Positions 42,929 to 54,088 of a stretch of 64,000 nucleotides of DNA are shown here, piece by piece. The stretch is from contig AP025047.1 of NCBI GenBank assembly GCA_036186865.1, positions 24,825,693-24,889,692 on the forward strand, written 5' to 3'. The stretch's first letter is position 1, and the number at the start of each line of letters is the position of its first letter. Below the pieces are notes generated by a model that worked only from the letters and a program-made list of their open reading frames with translations, made no database searches and was not told the DNA's origin. This DNA is from Eustoma russellianum (Eukaryota; Streptophyta; Magnoliopsida; Gentianales; Gentianaceae). Position numbers and translations under genes: made by a program.

Positions 42929-43969
42929 AGGTTAAATGAAGCATTAATATTTTCTAAATTTGATTTAAAATCAGGATATTGGCAGATTCAAATAAATGAA
43001 TCTGATAGATATAAAACTGCATTTACAGTACCAATAGGACATTATGAATGGAATGTAATGCCTTTTGGATTAAAAAATGCCCCTTCTGAATTCCAGAATA
43101 TTATGAATGATATTTTCATTCCATATAGTGATTTTATTATTGTATATATAGATGATATTCTTGTATTTTCAAAAAATATTGAAACACATTTTAAACATTT
43201 GAATATTTTCAAGAAAATAATTATTCAAAATGGTTTAGTTATTTCTAGACCAAAAATGTTATTATTTCAAACAAAAATCAGATTTTTAGGTCATAATATA
43301 GAAAAAGGGAAAATTATTCCTATTAATAGAAGTATTGAATTTGTTTCTAAATTTCCAGATACTATTCTAGATAAAACCCAATTACATAGATTTTTAGGAA
43401 GGTTAAATTATATTTCTCCTAATTATAAAAATTTGGCAGAAGATACTGCAATATTATATGACAGGTTGAAGAAAAATGTTAAACCATGGACTGAAGATCA
43501 TACTAGAGCGGTCCAGGTAATTAAGCAAAAGGTAACTCATTTGCCTTGTTTGATGTTAGCAAATCCAAATTGGGAAAAAATTATAGAAACAGATGCCTCA
43601 GACATAGGATATGGAGGCATACTAAAACGGGTTTTGCCAATAGATAATCAAGAATATTTGATTAGGTTTCACTCAGGAAAATGGACTAATAGTCAAAAGA
43701 ATTATGCTATTATAGCAAAAGAAATTCTTGCTATTGTCAAATGTGTTCTTAAATTTCAAGATGATCTATATAATCAGAAGTTTATTATAAGAACTGATTG
43801 TCAAGCTGCAAAATATATGTTTAATAAAGATTTCAAACATGATGTATCCAAGCAGATGTTTGCAAGATGGCAAGCTCATATGGCGCCATTTGACTTTGAA
43901 ATTCAATACAAAAAAGGATCAGATAATAGCCTTCCTGATTTTCTTACTAGGGAATATATTAATGAATAA
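42923..43969 (+). pseudogene. Pararetroviral RT and RNase H
   Basis: The 348-codon frame contains the RT palm (FSKFDLKSGYWQIQI, MPFGLKNAPSEFQ), the catalytic YIDD in VYIDDILVFS, and LGHNIEKGKI. RNase H follows, with its first catalytic Asp in ETDASDIGYGG, then EILAIVKCVLKF and RTDCQAAKYM. It ends FLTREYINE, with a stop at 43967-43969. In the virus this copies pregenomic RNA to DNA. The domain is open, but upstream frameshifts and the E3 insertion separate it from its start. Confidence 0.9.
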
Positions 43970-43982
43970 TCTTTTTGCAGGA

Positions 43983-45335
43983 ATGTCCCAATGGGGCAGA
44001 GGAAGTCCCTCTAATAAGAGAGGACGAGAAACCTACTCTAATAGAGGAGGAAGAGGTGGTGAACTACTTGGCCAAATTGGTCAACAAAGATTGGTTTCTG
44101 CAAATATTGCATCTTCGTCTTCGAGTAATACTCAAAAAGATGATGAAAAATTATACAGAGAATTTTTAGCTTATAAAGCTTCTCAGAAAAAGGAGGATAA
44201 TAAGCCTTCGTATGTTACAATGGTAATTGAAGAAACTGACGAAGTTTATGATCAAAGCTCATATACTGAAAGTATATTACTTTTGGAACAAAAAGATCTT
44301 AAATGGAAAGATCAGCCCTGGATTATATTACAGAGGTATTTAGATACAGTGTCATACACTGCAACTTCTTATAAAAACAGAAATTATTATGAGTCTATAC
44401 TCAAAGTCACAGAATCCTGTGAAATTACCCATTTTACGACAGGTAATTCTACTGTGTACAATTTCAGTAAAGTGATAGTTAAGCAAGTTATAACTGCTGA
44501 ATCTTGGGGAATATCTACTCTAAAAGAAAAGGAGTTTATATACCCTGAAACAAAAATTCCAGTTAAATATAATTACTGGGATTATGTTGATGCATTTTAT
44601 AGGGCTTTCTTATATGAAAACCCAAAGAAGAATCATTCTTGGTTTTTCACGATATGTCCTGAAGTTTATAAACAAGAAATTCCAAATTGGTTATATCAAT
44701 GGTGGGCATCATATGGTCCATCAATTAATATTTTACCAGAACCATATAAGAGTTTATATGCTCAATGGGTTGAAATTTCGCCAGTTCTTTTAGAAGCTCA
44801 GAACAATAGAAGCCTAATAATAGGCATGAATACTTTGCATTTCTTTATGGAATTTAGAATTCTATGGATTTGGAAATGGGAAGTCAAAGTGGGTTATACT
44901 CTACAGAATATTCCAGCATTGAAAAGAATTTTTTATACCAAATTCTGGAAGAAAATGACTCAGAAAAATGAAGAAGGAGTTGTGGAAGGAAAACATACAC
45001 TTGAACATATTCAAGAAGTTTTGATTAAATATAATGTTCAAATGGAGGAACACAGAGATCATACGAGCCCTTTTCAGCAAATAATGCAAAAAATGAAGAT
45101 GGTTAAAGGAGTCTTATCAAAAGAAGAAATGATATCTTCATATTTTGAAGAAATTAAAAAAGATCTCATAAGAAATCTTCAAAAAGATGAAATGAATGAT
45201 TCTTGTTCAGATATATCTATGACTGGAAAGGACATATTAGCCGGAGAATCTCAAGATTTAGATGATCTGGATGAGGAACAAGTTCAGCGAATGATTGATA
45301 ATATTCATCAACAAATTAACAGAGAAATCGGCTAG
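43983..45335 (+). CDS. Pararetroviral downstream ORF of unknown function
   Basis: The likely start is ATG 43983 (MSQWGRGS), 13 bases after the RNase H stop; the longer frame from 43839 overlaps RT-RNase H and is not credible. The 450-residue product begins with an RGG-rich stretch (SNRGGRGG), which suggests RNA binding. A Trp/Tyr-rich middle follows (WLYQWWASYGPS, FRILWIWKWEVKVG), and an acidic, coiled-coil-prone C-terminus ends it. I recall that florendoviruses carry a second ORF of unknown role at this place. The frame has no stops, which is notable beside the damaged polymerase. It may include an inclusion or transactivator protein, but nothing in the sequence shows that. Confidence 0.7.
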   Translation: MSQWGRGSPSNKRGRETYSNRGGRGGELLGQIGQQRLVSANIASSSSSNTQKDDEKLYREFLAYKASQKKEDNKPSYVTMVIEETDEVYDQSSYTESILLLEQKDLKWKDQPWIILQRYLDTVSYTATSYKNRNYYESILKVTESCEITHFTTGNSTVYNFSKVIVKQVITAESWGISTLKEKEFIYPETKIPVKYNYWDYVDAFYRAFLYENPKKNHSWFFTICPEVYKQEIPNWLYQWWASYGPSINILPEPYKSLYAQWVEISPVLLEAQNNRSLIIGMNTLHFFMEFRILWIWKWEVKVGYTLQNIPALKRIFYTKFWKKMTQKNEEGVVEGKHTLEHIQEVLIKYNVQMEEHRDHTSPFQQIMQKMKMVKGVLSKEEMISSYFEEIKKDLIRNLQKDEMNDSCSDISMTGKDILAGESQDLDDLDEEQVQRMIDNIHQQINREIG

Positions 45336-45914
45336 ATCTGAATTGAAGAGACAACATGGCAGACATATTGGTCCACCATGAAGACTTATGCAAAAGAAAG
45401 ATTCCTTGAGTTTTGGCATTATACTGGCCCTTATTGTAAATTTGTATTTCATTTGTAATTTGATGTAAATTTCATTTGTATTTCATCTGTAATTTAGTTT
45501 AGACTAGAGTTTCAAATCCGGAATGCTGCCTATAAAAGGAGAACATTCCTCATTCGAGAGAAGAAGCTTGGGAATAATCTCTCTCTATTGTAAACACTTT
45601 TGTAATAAAAATCTCCAAGTTTGCTCGGATATAGCTTGTAGATTGCAGTCTTTCAGTTTTTCATTTTTAGGTACTCTTTCTTTCTTATTACTTTTATTTA
45701 TTTTATTATCAATTTCCTTAGCCTAATGGAAGGCTAAGCACCTCTGTGTTGAACTATGCTGTATATCTAATTTATTTGATATGGTAAGGAATAACGATCA
45801 TGAACATCATAAGTGTGCTAGGGGTTTATACCCTTAATCCCTTATGATGGTACTTTTGTTTATTTATTTCATCATCTATTACCTTATGATGGTACTTTTG
45901 TTTATTTATTCCTA
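45336..45914 (+). promoter_or_regulatory. Pararetroviral intergenic region with promoter and poly(A) signal
   Basis: A TATA box (TATAAAAG, 45531-45538) and, 66 bases on, AATAAA (45604-45609) match the promoter and terminator spacing of plant pararetroviruses. A short hairpin (TTAGCC...GGCTAA) lies at about 45718-45737. From 45838 the sequence becomes tandem copies of a 51-bp unit ('ccttatgatggtacttttg' plus 'tttatttatttcatcat') that lead into the inverted fragment. Confidence 0.7.
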
Positions 45915-47298
45915 TAATTTATATTTTAGTTTATTTATTTCATCATCTATTACCTTATGATGGTTTTCTTTATCACTCATTAATTCTTCAAATTCTTCAT
46001 CAAGTGTACTTAATTTAAGATTTTTAAACTTAATGTCTAACATCTTTTCTAAATCAGTAGTAGATTTTAATTTAAAATCTTTTACTTCTGGTGGAGGTTG
46101 AATTGTAGGAATTGCTATAATATCCCTACTAGTACTAGCCGTTTCAGTGACTTGTACTTTTGTTTTTATTTCTTTGATATATGATAGAATCATATCCATT
46201 TTGTTATCTATGGATTTTATTTGTTCCCCTAATATTATTAAATATAAATTACTATAATTTTGTTGTGTCAAAATCATATTTATATGAGCAACTGTCGTTT
46301 GAAGAGTATTATTCTCCAGAAGTTTTTGAAAAGCAGTAAAATATCTTACTTCATTATCTTTTCCTATTTGAAAAGATTGTTGTGGAGGAAAAACTGTATG
46401 TAATATCTTCCCATTTATAGTATAATCTCTTTCTATGACAGAAATAAAACTATGAATATAATTGTTTAAAAACCAAGGTACAAAAGGTACTACTTGATTT
46501 TTTTCAGAGAGATCTTTATAATATTGTTCTTGAAAATATAATTTATCTTCTGTATTAAAATTACTAAAAAACCAATCTCTAAATGGTTTCCATTTAGGCA
46601 AATTAAGTTCTTCATTTATTTTTTTCCTTGCCAGAGATCCTGGACTAAAATCTATTTTCTGGTTTATATTAATATTGAAAAATTCATTTCAGATTCGGTT
46701 ATTTCTGGTTCTTGATTTTTATGAATTCCTTTAACTATATTAGTTTCATTAATTCTTATTTCATCTATTGTTGCAGGATATTCTTCTCTTATTTGAGAAG
46801 TTGAAGCTCTTGAAGGACTTATTACCTTGTAATCCAGTGGAGATATATAATGATGTGAAGATCTACTTCCTGAAATACTAGATCTTGTTCCATAATCTAT
46901 TAGATTTTTATTATCAAATTTTATTTGTACAGTTCCTTCATCAGACTGTATAATATTAATTGGATTATTATCCACATATGATTTTGGAGGAATCGATGCT
47001 TCCATTACCCAATTTTCTGGGAAATCAATTTCTTCCCATTTAATCTTTCTCCTAGTACTTATATTGGATTTACCAAAATTCGTTTCTATTATTATTGTTT
47101 CATTTATTGGTTTATCCATAATCCTACATTTAGGATTTAAAGTAACCAATGGTTTGTAATATATTCTATAACAAACACATATCACTTCTGATCCTGGTTT
47201 GTAATCATAACCATGAGTTTTTATATTTAAAGTTAATGCATCACAAACATTAACATCTGATAAAGATAATCTTAAGTTTGGATATATATTAAAATATG
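45915..47298 (-). pseudogene. Inverted second copy of the pararetroviral movement/capsid region
   Basis: The minus strand repeats 15764-17155 with about 1-2% changes. It keeps the movement-protein frame open where the main copy is frameshifted (near 46975). It loses the capsid start codon (ATG to ATT near 46670) and stops in the capsid N-terminal third. Its right edge abuts the viral primer site at 47300. It therefore comes from a distinct viral or integrated molecule, or from a fold-back event. Confidence 0.85.
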
Positions 47299-47299
47299 T

Positions 47300-47311
47300 T
47301 GGTATCAGAGC
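47300..47311 (+). promoter_or_regulatory. Pararetroviral primer-binding site (tRNA-iMet)
   Basis: TGGTATCAGAGC followed by CATGG is the usual Caulimoviridae minus-strand primer site and the conventional genome origin. The movement-protein ATG lies 49 bases on. Confidence 0.88.
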
Positions 47312-47359
47312 CATGGATAATAGTTAGATATACAGTAAAGTTCAACACACTTTTCTTTA

Positions 47360-47755
47360 ATGAATATCATTAAGAATGAAGATACTGTTAAAAACAGTAT
47401 TGAAGAAGAATATAATATTTCTCATAATATAGATTTACTTAATAAATGGACAATTCCTAAGGTAGATTATAAAATAGTTTATCAATTAGGAACTTTTGAG
47501 AAGTTAGGGTTGAAACAGGTAGTTAAAACTACTGAATCAACTATATCCATTAATAAAGATGATATGATAATAAAATTACTTAATGGTAAAGAATTATGTA
47601 GATATAAATCTAATTATAAATTCATTCATATAGGCTTAGTTCAAGTAGCTTTTAAACCTTTAACATTAGAAGGTTTGCCAGAAAGCTTTTTAGCAGCTTT
47701 AAGAGATGCTAGAAATAATAATTGGAAAAAATCATTGATTGGTATAATACAATCA
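47360..47755 (+). pseudogene. Pararetroviral movement protein, N-terminal part
   Basis: The ATG at 47360 opens a frame with an acidic N-terminus, then WTIPKVDYKIVY, FEKLGLKQVV and the start of the 30K core. It is cut at 47755, where viral sequence ends and E2 LTR resumes. The last 136 bases are identical to 15620-15755, so the gene continues, in the other direction around the circle, at 15756. Downstream residues in the same frame are E2 repeat, not protein. Confidence 0.85.
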
Positions 47756-48949
47756 GAAAAATATACACTTATAGTATATATATACATATTTCGGCATATA
47801 TATATATTTCAGTTATATATATATATATATATAATGTATATAATTCGGCCTATAGGTGTATTAGTGGCCTAAATGATTTCAGTTTCATAAAAAGTGTATT
47901 TAAATGATAAGAGGTTGAAATTACACTTTAAGTAGACATATACGTATAGCATATAAATTAAGATATGAAAAATGGGTTATTTCAAGTATTATGGACTTAT
48001 ATATGTAAAGTATATAGAAATTATACAAATACATTTATATGTATCATAAATTCGGCCAATAGGCCTTTTAATGGTTAAAAGGCTTAAGTATATTTCATGA
48101 ATATAAACATATGTCAAAATATGAGAATTAATAAGTTTTGGGTATTATATAATTTATATATATCACAAAATGAATATAGATATGCATACACCTTATTTAT
48201 TCGGCCACTAGGGTTATTGTTGGCTAAAATGACTTTATTTTGTTTATGTAACCTTATTGTGATCTATGTATTTATTTATGAGATATGATAATATATGTTT
48301 TATTTGTACCTATATATATTTAAAAATATTCACATGTATGGAAGTATGTATTATACATACTAATATACATATATACATGTTCAAATACGATGTTATGATG
48401 TTAACGATTTTATTTCATGTTAATTGTATCCTTATGTGTTATAGATTATTATGTGCAAGTTAAGTTATAAGTTATGAAATTCCTACATGGTATGTTAAGA
48501 GAAATAGGAAGTTATGTCCTAGGTACTTAAGTTATGAATATGAAGTATATGTGTAGAGTTGATATTATGGAAGCATGGTTAGGGTATTTCTTTAAGTCAT
48601 GATAAGTAGATTGTATTGATGTGTAATTCTTTAGGTTATGATAAGTAGACCGCATTGATATGTACTTCTTAAGTATGGTAAGTAGACCGTATCTAAGCAA
48701 CTGATGAGGAAATGATGTAGTATGACCAAGATACCCTTATACGACCGAGTCTCACGTTGCATGAAATCAAGGTTTGAAAAGTTATGTTTACGTTTCATGA
48801 TTTTGTAGTTACTATGCATATGAATGAAAAGTATGTTTCAAGAAAAAGACAATGTTTCCCAGTATGTTTACGACATAATTTATGACATGTATGAAAAGTA
48901 CGAAAATGTAGTGAATAGTATCTACGAGACGGAAGTTTCTTAATGCGAC

Positions 48950-49160
48950 AAATGTAAGGTTCATGTGAATACCTTGTGAAGAACCTGGCTCTTGAACCTT
49001 ACATTACATGTTGGGTATCGGGTTTGTACCTTGTGAAGAGCTTGGCTCCTGAACCCTTTTATTTACGATGAGTCGGGTGAATACCATGTGAAGAACATGG
49101 CTACCGAACTCGTTTTGTGTTGCGTCTTGAACACCTTGTGAAGAGTTTGGGTTCATGGCC
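48950..49160 (+). repeat. Minisatellite in the E2 LTR
   Basis: Four degenerate units of about 55 bp are built on 'ccttgtgaagaacctggct' followed by 'cctgaacc'. Confidence 0.7.
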
Positions 49161-49771
49161 GGCGCGTCAACTTAAAGTTACCTATTCGAGTGATGTACGG
49201 ATTACTGTATACGTAATTTTACGGAAGAATCATTCCGGACGTCACTAGGTATTGTTCTTGCATTTCAATGACCATCACATAAGTACGAAAAGTATGACAA
49301 TGGAAGTTTTGACATGTTATTGCATGATTTTAAAAAGGCATCTATGTTTTACATTATAATCATGACTCACTACACATTTATGGCTACCTGGACTCCTGCA
49401 ATGTTGTAGTAGAAGTAGGCTGTGACGGATAGAGTTAAGAGGGTCTCACATTAGTTAAGGAGATCATGAGACTAGTATCTATGGATTTTAGTTAGGTCTG
49501 GATGTCATTTTACGATATGTGCAGTATTACTTGTCTGTCACTATCTGTTGATGATGTATGAACTATAGTAGTGATGTTTAACGTTGAGTATATACGAAAA
49601 GACAAACACTATGTTTCCTTGTCTACCTACTTCCATTTTACATTCATACCAAGATACGTTACTTGTTAAAAATAGAGACGTGATTATCTATTTGATATAT
49701 GTGGTTATTATGTTTTGGCACCCCGTCTCCCCATGTATCATCCACATGTCGTATCCAGTAAGACTACTTGC

Positions 49772-49828
49772 TGAGCGATTAAAAGTCGGTGGCTATCGCT
49801 CATACTTGCCTCATTTATCACTTTCCAG
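49772..49828 (+). promoter_or_regulatory. Conserved hairpin plus 3' splice-site module in E2
   Basis: TGAGCGAT (49772-49779) pairs perfectly with ATCGCTCA (49795-49802). CTCAT overlaps the 3' arm, and CAG at 49826-49828 lies about 26 bases on. The LTR end is 331 bases downstream. Confidence 0.55.
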
Positions 49829-50444
49829 ATAACAGGTGTCACCATACAGGCTCGTTGAGGACAGGCTAGATAGGTCATTAATAACAAAGAAACCTGCCGA
49901 GAGACTTACTTTGAAGGCGTTAGTTCTGGATTAGTGATGTATTTCAGAAGATTTCAGTATTCTGTATATTATGACTTGTACAGATTATGATGTAGTGCAT
50001 TGCATGTCGATTATGATTTGCTTATGTTATGATGCTTCCGCTGATCGATTCATTATTCATGTCGACATGTACATGTATAGTATCGACGCCTTGTACTCTT
50101 TGAAGTAGAGTACGGTGGGTGCACTGAGCCGAAACCCTGGTTTCGGATGGGGCGCTACAAATAAATAATCAGTGGATCTTATTTGTACTTTTTTTGTTGC
50201 TGTATGTGTTAATTAAGTATACTTGTGGAATTTGATTTCGTGGATGCTAAACTCTATTGCTGTGACCACTGCTGGCTAAACCGTGTGCCAAAGAGTTTTT
50301 TTAATGTTATAATATAAGGTATGTAAATGCATGTGATTAGTAAATTATATTGTGTAAGTATAAGCGTGTATGTATACGTTTATGGGCGCGAGCATATACG
50401 TGGGTATATTTACACGCGGATGATAAAGTAAAATTAAAGTAGAA

Positions 50445-50765
50445 ATGGATATCGCGTATGGATACCATTAGGGGTAATCGCATATGGGTATCAAGAATGG
50501 ATATCGCATATAGATGGCACTAGGGATAACCGCATACGGGAATGGATATCGCGTATGGATGCCGCTATGGGTAACCGCATATGGGTATGGATATCGCATA
50601 TGGATGTCGCTAGGGGTAACCGCATATGGGTATACATATCGCATATGGATGCCGTAAGGGGTAACCGCATATGGATATCAGAAGTGGATATCGCATATGG
50701 ATGCCATAAGGGGTAACCGCATATGGATATCAGAAATGGATATCGATAAGGATACCATAAGGGGT
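50445..50765 (+). repeat. Minisatellite in the E1 5' LTR
   Basis: Units of about 50 bp contain 'ggtaaccgcatatgggtat' and 'ggatatcgcatatggatgcc'. The 3' LTR copy is at 56650-57055 with a different unit number. The long minus- and plus-strand frames here are repeat artefacts. Confidence 0.85.
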
Positions 50766-51083
50766 AATCGTCTATGATATCGGAAAATGGAAATGAAATA
50801 TGAAATGAAAACGAATATGAAATGGAAACGGAAACAGATAAATGGTTGTCGAGTCGTTGCATTCATTAATTGGAAAAGCTGCATCACGGTTTCGTTTGTA
50901 CTGACTCTTGTGTGTGATGACTTAGATGCGTGTGCTTTACGTGTTTGATTGTACAGGAAGGGGCGGAGAGATAAATTTATTTGCGAAGAGAAGCATGCTA
51001 TTTTATATTATGTTATTTATATATATTCTTTACACTTGCTTCTCCGTGTATGATCCCGTAGTAAATATAGTAAGGCTACTTGC

Positions 51084-51128
51084 GGGCGATGTATGTCGCT
51101 CACCCCCCTCTACCAACTAGTTTTGCAG
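51084..51128 (+). promoter_or_regulatory. Conserved hairpin plus 3' splice-site module in the E1 5' LTR
   Basis: GGGCGAT (51084-51090) pairs with GTCGCTC (51095-51101) around a GTAT loop. CTCAC follows, and TTTTGCAG ends at 51128. In the E1 3' LTR (57360-57392) the hairpin's 5' arm is deleted but CTCAC and TTTTGCAG remain. Confidence 0.55.
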
Positions 51129-51493
51129 ATAGACAGGTAAATGAGTTGGCATACCGTGGAATATTGCGAACGGAGAGTTCGGGACTGAGGAATACTCGGA
51201 CGAGACTTTCGAGGATTTAGCTGAGGCAGTTATTTTGATATTCGAGGTTTATGTATTTTGGAGTTAGTGTTTATAGACATTTGACCATTGTATCGATTTA
51301 GAGTTTCCGAGACATTTGTTTAATGATGATGGTTATTTTATCGAGGATTTTTTTTAGTTTACGACTTCCGCTGACATCGATTTACGTTATTTTGATGATG
51401 TGCAATTGAATTGTATCGACGCCTTGTATTCTCCTTAGCGAGATACGTCGGGTGAGTCGTTTTGAGTATTAGGGCTCGGGACGGGTCGCTATA

Positions 51494-54088
51494 GGTGGTA
51501 TCAGAGCATGGCACTAGATCCATGGCGAAAACATAGATTTAGGCCATGATCTTAGAAATTAAGTTATGATTTTGTCCCTAAGTCATGATCTTAGACATAA
51601 GTACCGATTTTTAGTCGTAAGCAATGATTATATATTAAGCATGACTTTGGAAATAAGACGTGACTTTAGAAGTTAAGGAATGACTTTGCCCATAAGTTAC
51701 GATCTTAGACTTACGGAATGACGTTACTAAATATCGCCTCTAGGAACTAAATGGTTATCTGAACATGAGGTGATGATTTGAACACAAGTACTGATCTTAG
51801 TCATAAGCCGTGATTATATTCTAAGCATTAAACTTAGAAATAAGTGATGATTTTAGACGTAAGAAATGATAATATCGGGTATCAATTCTAGGAAAAAAGT
51901 CATGACATTAAACCTAAATGATGATCGAATAAGGGATATGCCCACGTATATCTAGGGAACCCCATACGACTCTGAATTATTTACCTTGCCTAAGTGCTGA
52001 TTATAACCATTTGTATAATTCCTTAGTTCCGACCTCAGCAAACCCAGTACCATTATGATAAATGAAGCGAATTCATGCCCCCACATGACTAGGTCTAAGT
52101 AGGGATCGTAGTTCCTAAGAAAAGATCTGTAGTGAAATGAAATACTAAGAAAAGGATTTATTAGCATTTCAAGATGTTGAATTTAGAGTATCAAATAAGC
52201 CAAAGATATTAGTCCTATTAGTGATATTGATTAATAGTTAAGCAAGCACTATTTAAATAAGTATAGTGGAATAACAAAGTATTGAGTGTTGATTCCTAGG
52301 AACATGTAAGTACTAATGTATCGAGTAGGCTTGAATTGAAATAGAATAAGCATGAACAAGTAGTGGTTGCTTTTCAAATGGTATCTAACTAAGTTAAACT
52401 TAACGGTTGAGATAACCAAGTAAAAGAACGGTGGATCAGTGTGGCGTGCATAAGCATGGTGCATTAGAACGCCTTAAGTCGATCAATACTTAGTGTGTCA
52501 TAGCAGGAGTGAACAATTTAATTGAAATACTATAAGAAACGGTACATGGGTGGATTTTTATTTAACCTTAAGGGGTGACATAAAAAATTATACGAAGTGT
52601 TGGACTATTAATTTTTTTTCAAGGAGTTGAACGTTTTCTTATAAGCGCATACACCAAGATATATTTTTATTTCAAAGTTACTGCAAAGATTTTTGCTTCT
52701 AAATATTTCAACTACTTTCATTTTTTTTACATAGTCCATTAACTTTACTAGGCTAGATTCCTTTCCGAAATTGTATAGCAACCTAATGGAATTTTGACTG
52801 CCCCTGACAAAACTGATATATTTCAAAATAAGGATTTTTTTCAAAGATAGATATGCTTATTTCTCAAACTTTTGTTTAGCCGTATTTATTTTGCTAAAAC
52901 AATTTTATTTAGCAACTATCAATATTGCGAGCATTTTATTATTAAATGCCTTTGAATATATTTATCTGCTTGCGATGAACTTATTTAATTTTGTGAAGTA
53001 GCTATAGTTTCAAATATATACTTCTATTGCAAAAAAGAGATACTTTATTCAAATTGTCTTATGAAACTTTATATTTGTTGACTTTCAAATTGTTGTATTT
53101 TGCGAAACAAAACATGGCGTTCACAATATATATTTCTTTGAATAAAAAGACACTGTTTCAAATCGTTTTGTAAAAAGAAATTTTACGACCGTTGTATCTC
53201 AATTGTTTTGAAGTGGTTTTAACCGTAATACTTTTACGAACGGGTTATATCATTGTTTTATAATTAGCCATTTGATACACCGCGCTGCGAAAAAAATATA
53301 TGATACCTTCGTTTTTGTATTTACAAAAGTTAGAAGATATATTATTTTAAACGATTAAAGCTATATTCCCAAATTATAATTACGTAAGCTACTTTTCTTT
53401 TAAAAATAAAAGAAAAAAATATGTCCATACATATACTTCGTATACTAGGTTGTTGATGATATCTCTGAAAAAGTAAGGACATGATCATAGAACTAGTTCG
53501 TAGATATACGAATTGATTATTTGATTTCATGATAAAGGGGAGTGATGGTTAGTATATTGGAGGACTCGATGGATATTTCGGGTGGTCATGTAACTAGGAG
53601 ATGAATCATATATGATGAGTTGAAATTTGGAATTGTAGATTACATGTATATAAGTCGAATGATACACGTCAAGCGGTGTAAGTAGAAGTTTATAAGTTGT
53701 AATTATAGAAAATTAAGTTAAAGATCGTAGTACAACTAAGAACTGATTTTAGAGGGATGCTGATGACCATAGATAGAAGTACGTAATAAACCGACAATTG
53801 AGTTACCAAACCCTTAGTATGGTGACAATACCCCTAAGCTTGATCTAGAATAGGCTACGATTTTATATAAGCAAAGAATATAGACTTAGAAACTTCCTTG
53901 TTGGGTACAAAGAATGATTCTGGAGGCCTTAGCCTATGATAAAGAAGTGAAATGGTTAACATATTACGATACGCAATGGAGGTTCAATACGGTCATTATC
54001 TAAGTGAATGGTTAAATAGAACCATACTAAATCATTGATCACACCACACGCAAGTTTCAAAGACGAAACTTATTGTAATGGGGAGGTC
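51494..54088 (+). other. E1 internal region, noncoding
   Basis: The primer site TGGTATCAGAGC (51496-51507) opens the region and a polypurine tract (TAATGGGGAGGTC, 54076-54088) closes it. Between them are repeated 'aagtcatgatcttag'-type phrases near 51560-51910 and AT-rich sequence. No frame encodes gag, protease, RT or integrase. The last 40 bases (gacgaaactta...) match the stretch after pol in E3, so a pol-bearing ancestor lost its genes. Confidence 0.8.

Larger units (their letters stand above)
15620..47755 (+). mobile_element. Endogenous pararetrovirus (Caulimoviridae, florendovirus-like), interrupted and rearranged
   Basis: Viral sequence lies at 15620-19344 and 42595-47755, split by gypsy E3. 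Gene order after unfolding is primer site, movement protein, capsid-like protein with CCHC motif, protease, RT-RNase H, then an extra ORF, a TATA promoter and a poly(A) signal. The copy is circularly permuted: it starts inside the movement-protein gene and ends inside the same gene, with 136 identical bases at both ends (15620-15755 and 47620-47755). A 1.4-kb inverted piece lies before the primer site. Frameshifts and stops show it is a non-functional fossil. TA-rich flanks and the ORF after RNase H fit florendoviruses as I recall them; the genus is not proven. Confidence 0.88.
6452..50159 (+). mobile_element. E2: solo LTR of a Ty3/gypsy element, itself interrupted
   Basis: The LTR starts TGTCACAACCCC at 6452 and ends GGGGCGCTACA at 50159. 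AATAA flanks it at 6447-6451 and 50160-50164. Removing E2 and one AATAA restores the E1 LTR sequence seen uninterrupted around 56366-56380, which proves the insertion. Its own sequence is 6452-7224, 14348-15619 and 47756-50159, about 4.45 kb, close to the 4.1-kb LTR of E3. No primer site, polypurine tract or second LTR is present, so it reads as a solo LTR left by recombination between two LTRs. No coding sequence is present. Confidence 0.8.
47756..50159 (+). repeat. E2 solo LTR, last segment
   Basis: The TA-rich, TTCGGCC-bearing repeats continue to about 48300. Sequence without genes follows, then a degenerate minisatellite (48950-49160), the hairpin and splice-site module (49772-49828), and the family-type LTR end GGGGCGCTACA. 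Confidence 0.75.
50165..51493 (+). repeat. E1 5' LTR, second part
   Basis: This resumes the E1 LTR after E2 and matches 56380-57764. It holds the GGTAACCGCATATGG-type minisatellite (50445-50765) and ends GTCGCTATA, where the other LTR has GCTACA. Confidence 0.88.

Noticed and set aside
43839..43982. Upstream extension of the viral downstream ORF
   Set aside because: It overlaps the RNase H coding in another frame; ATG 43983 lies just after that gene's stop.
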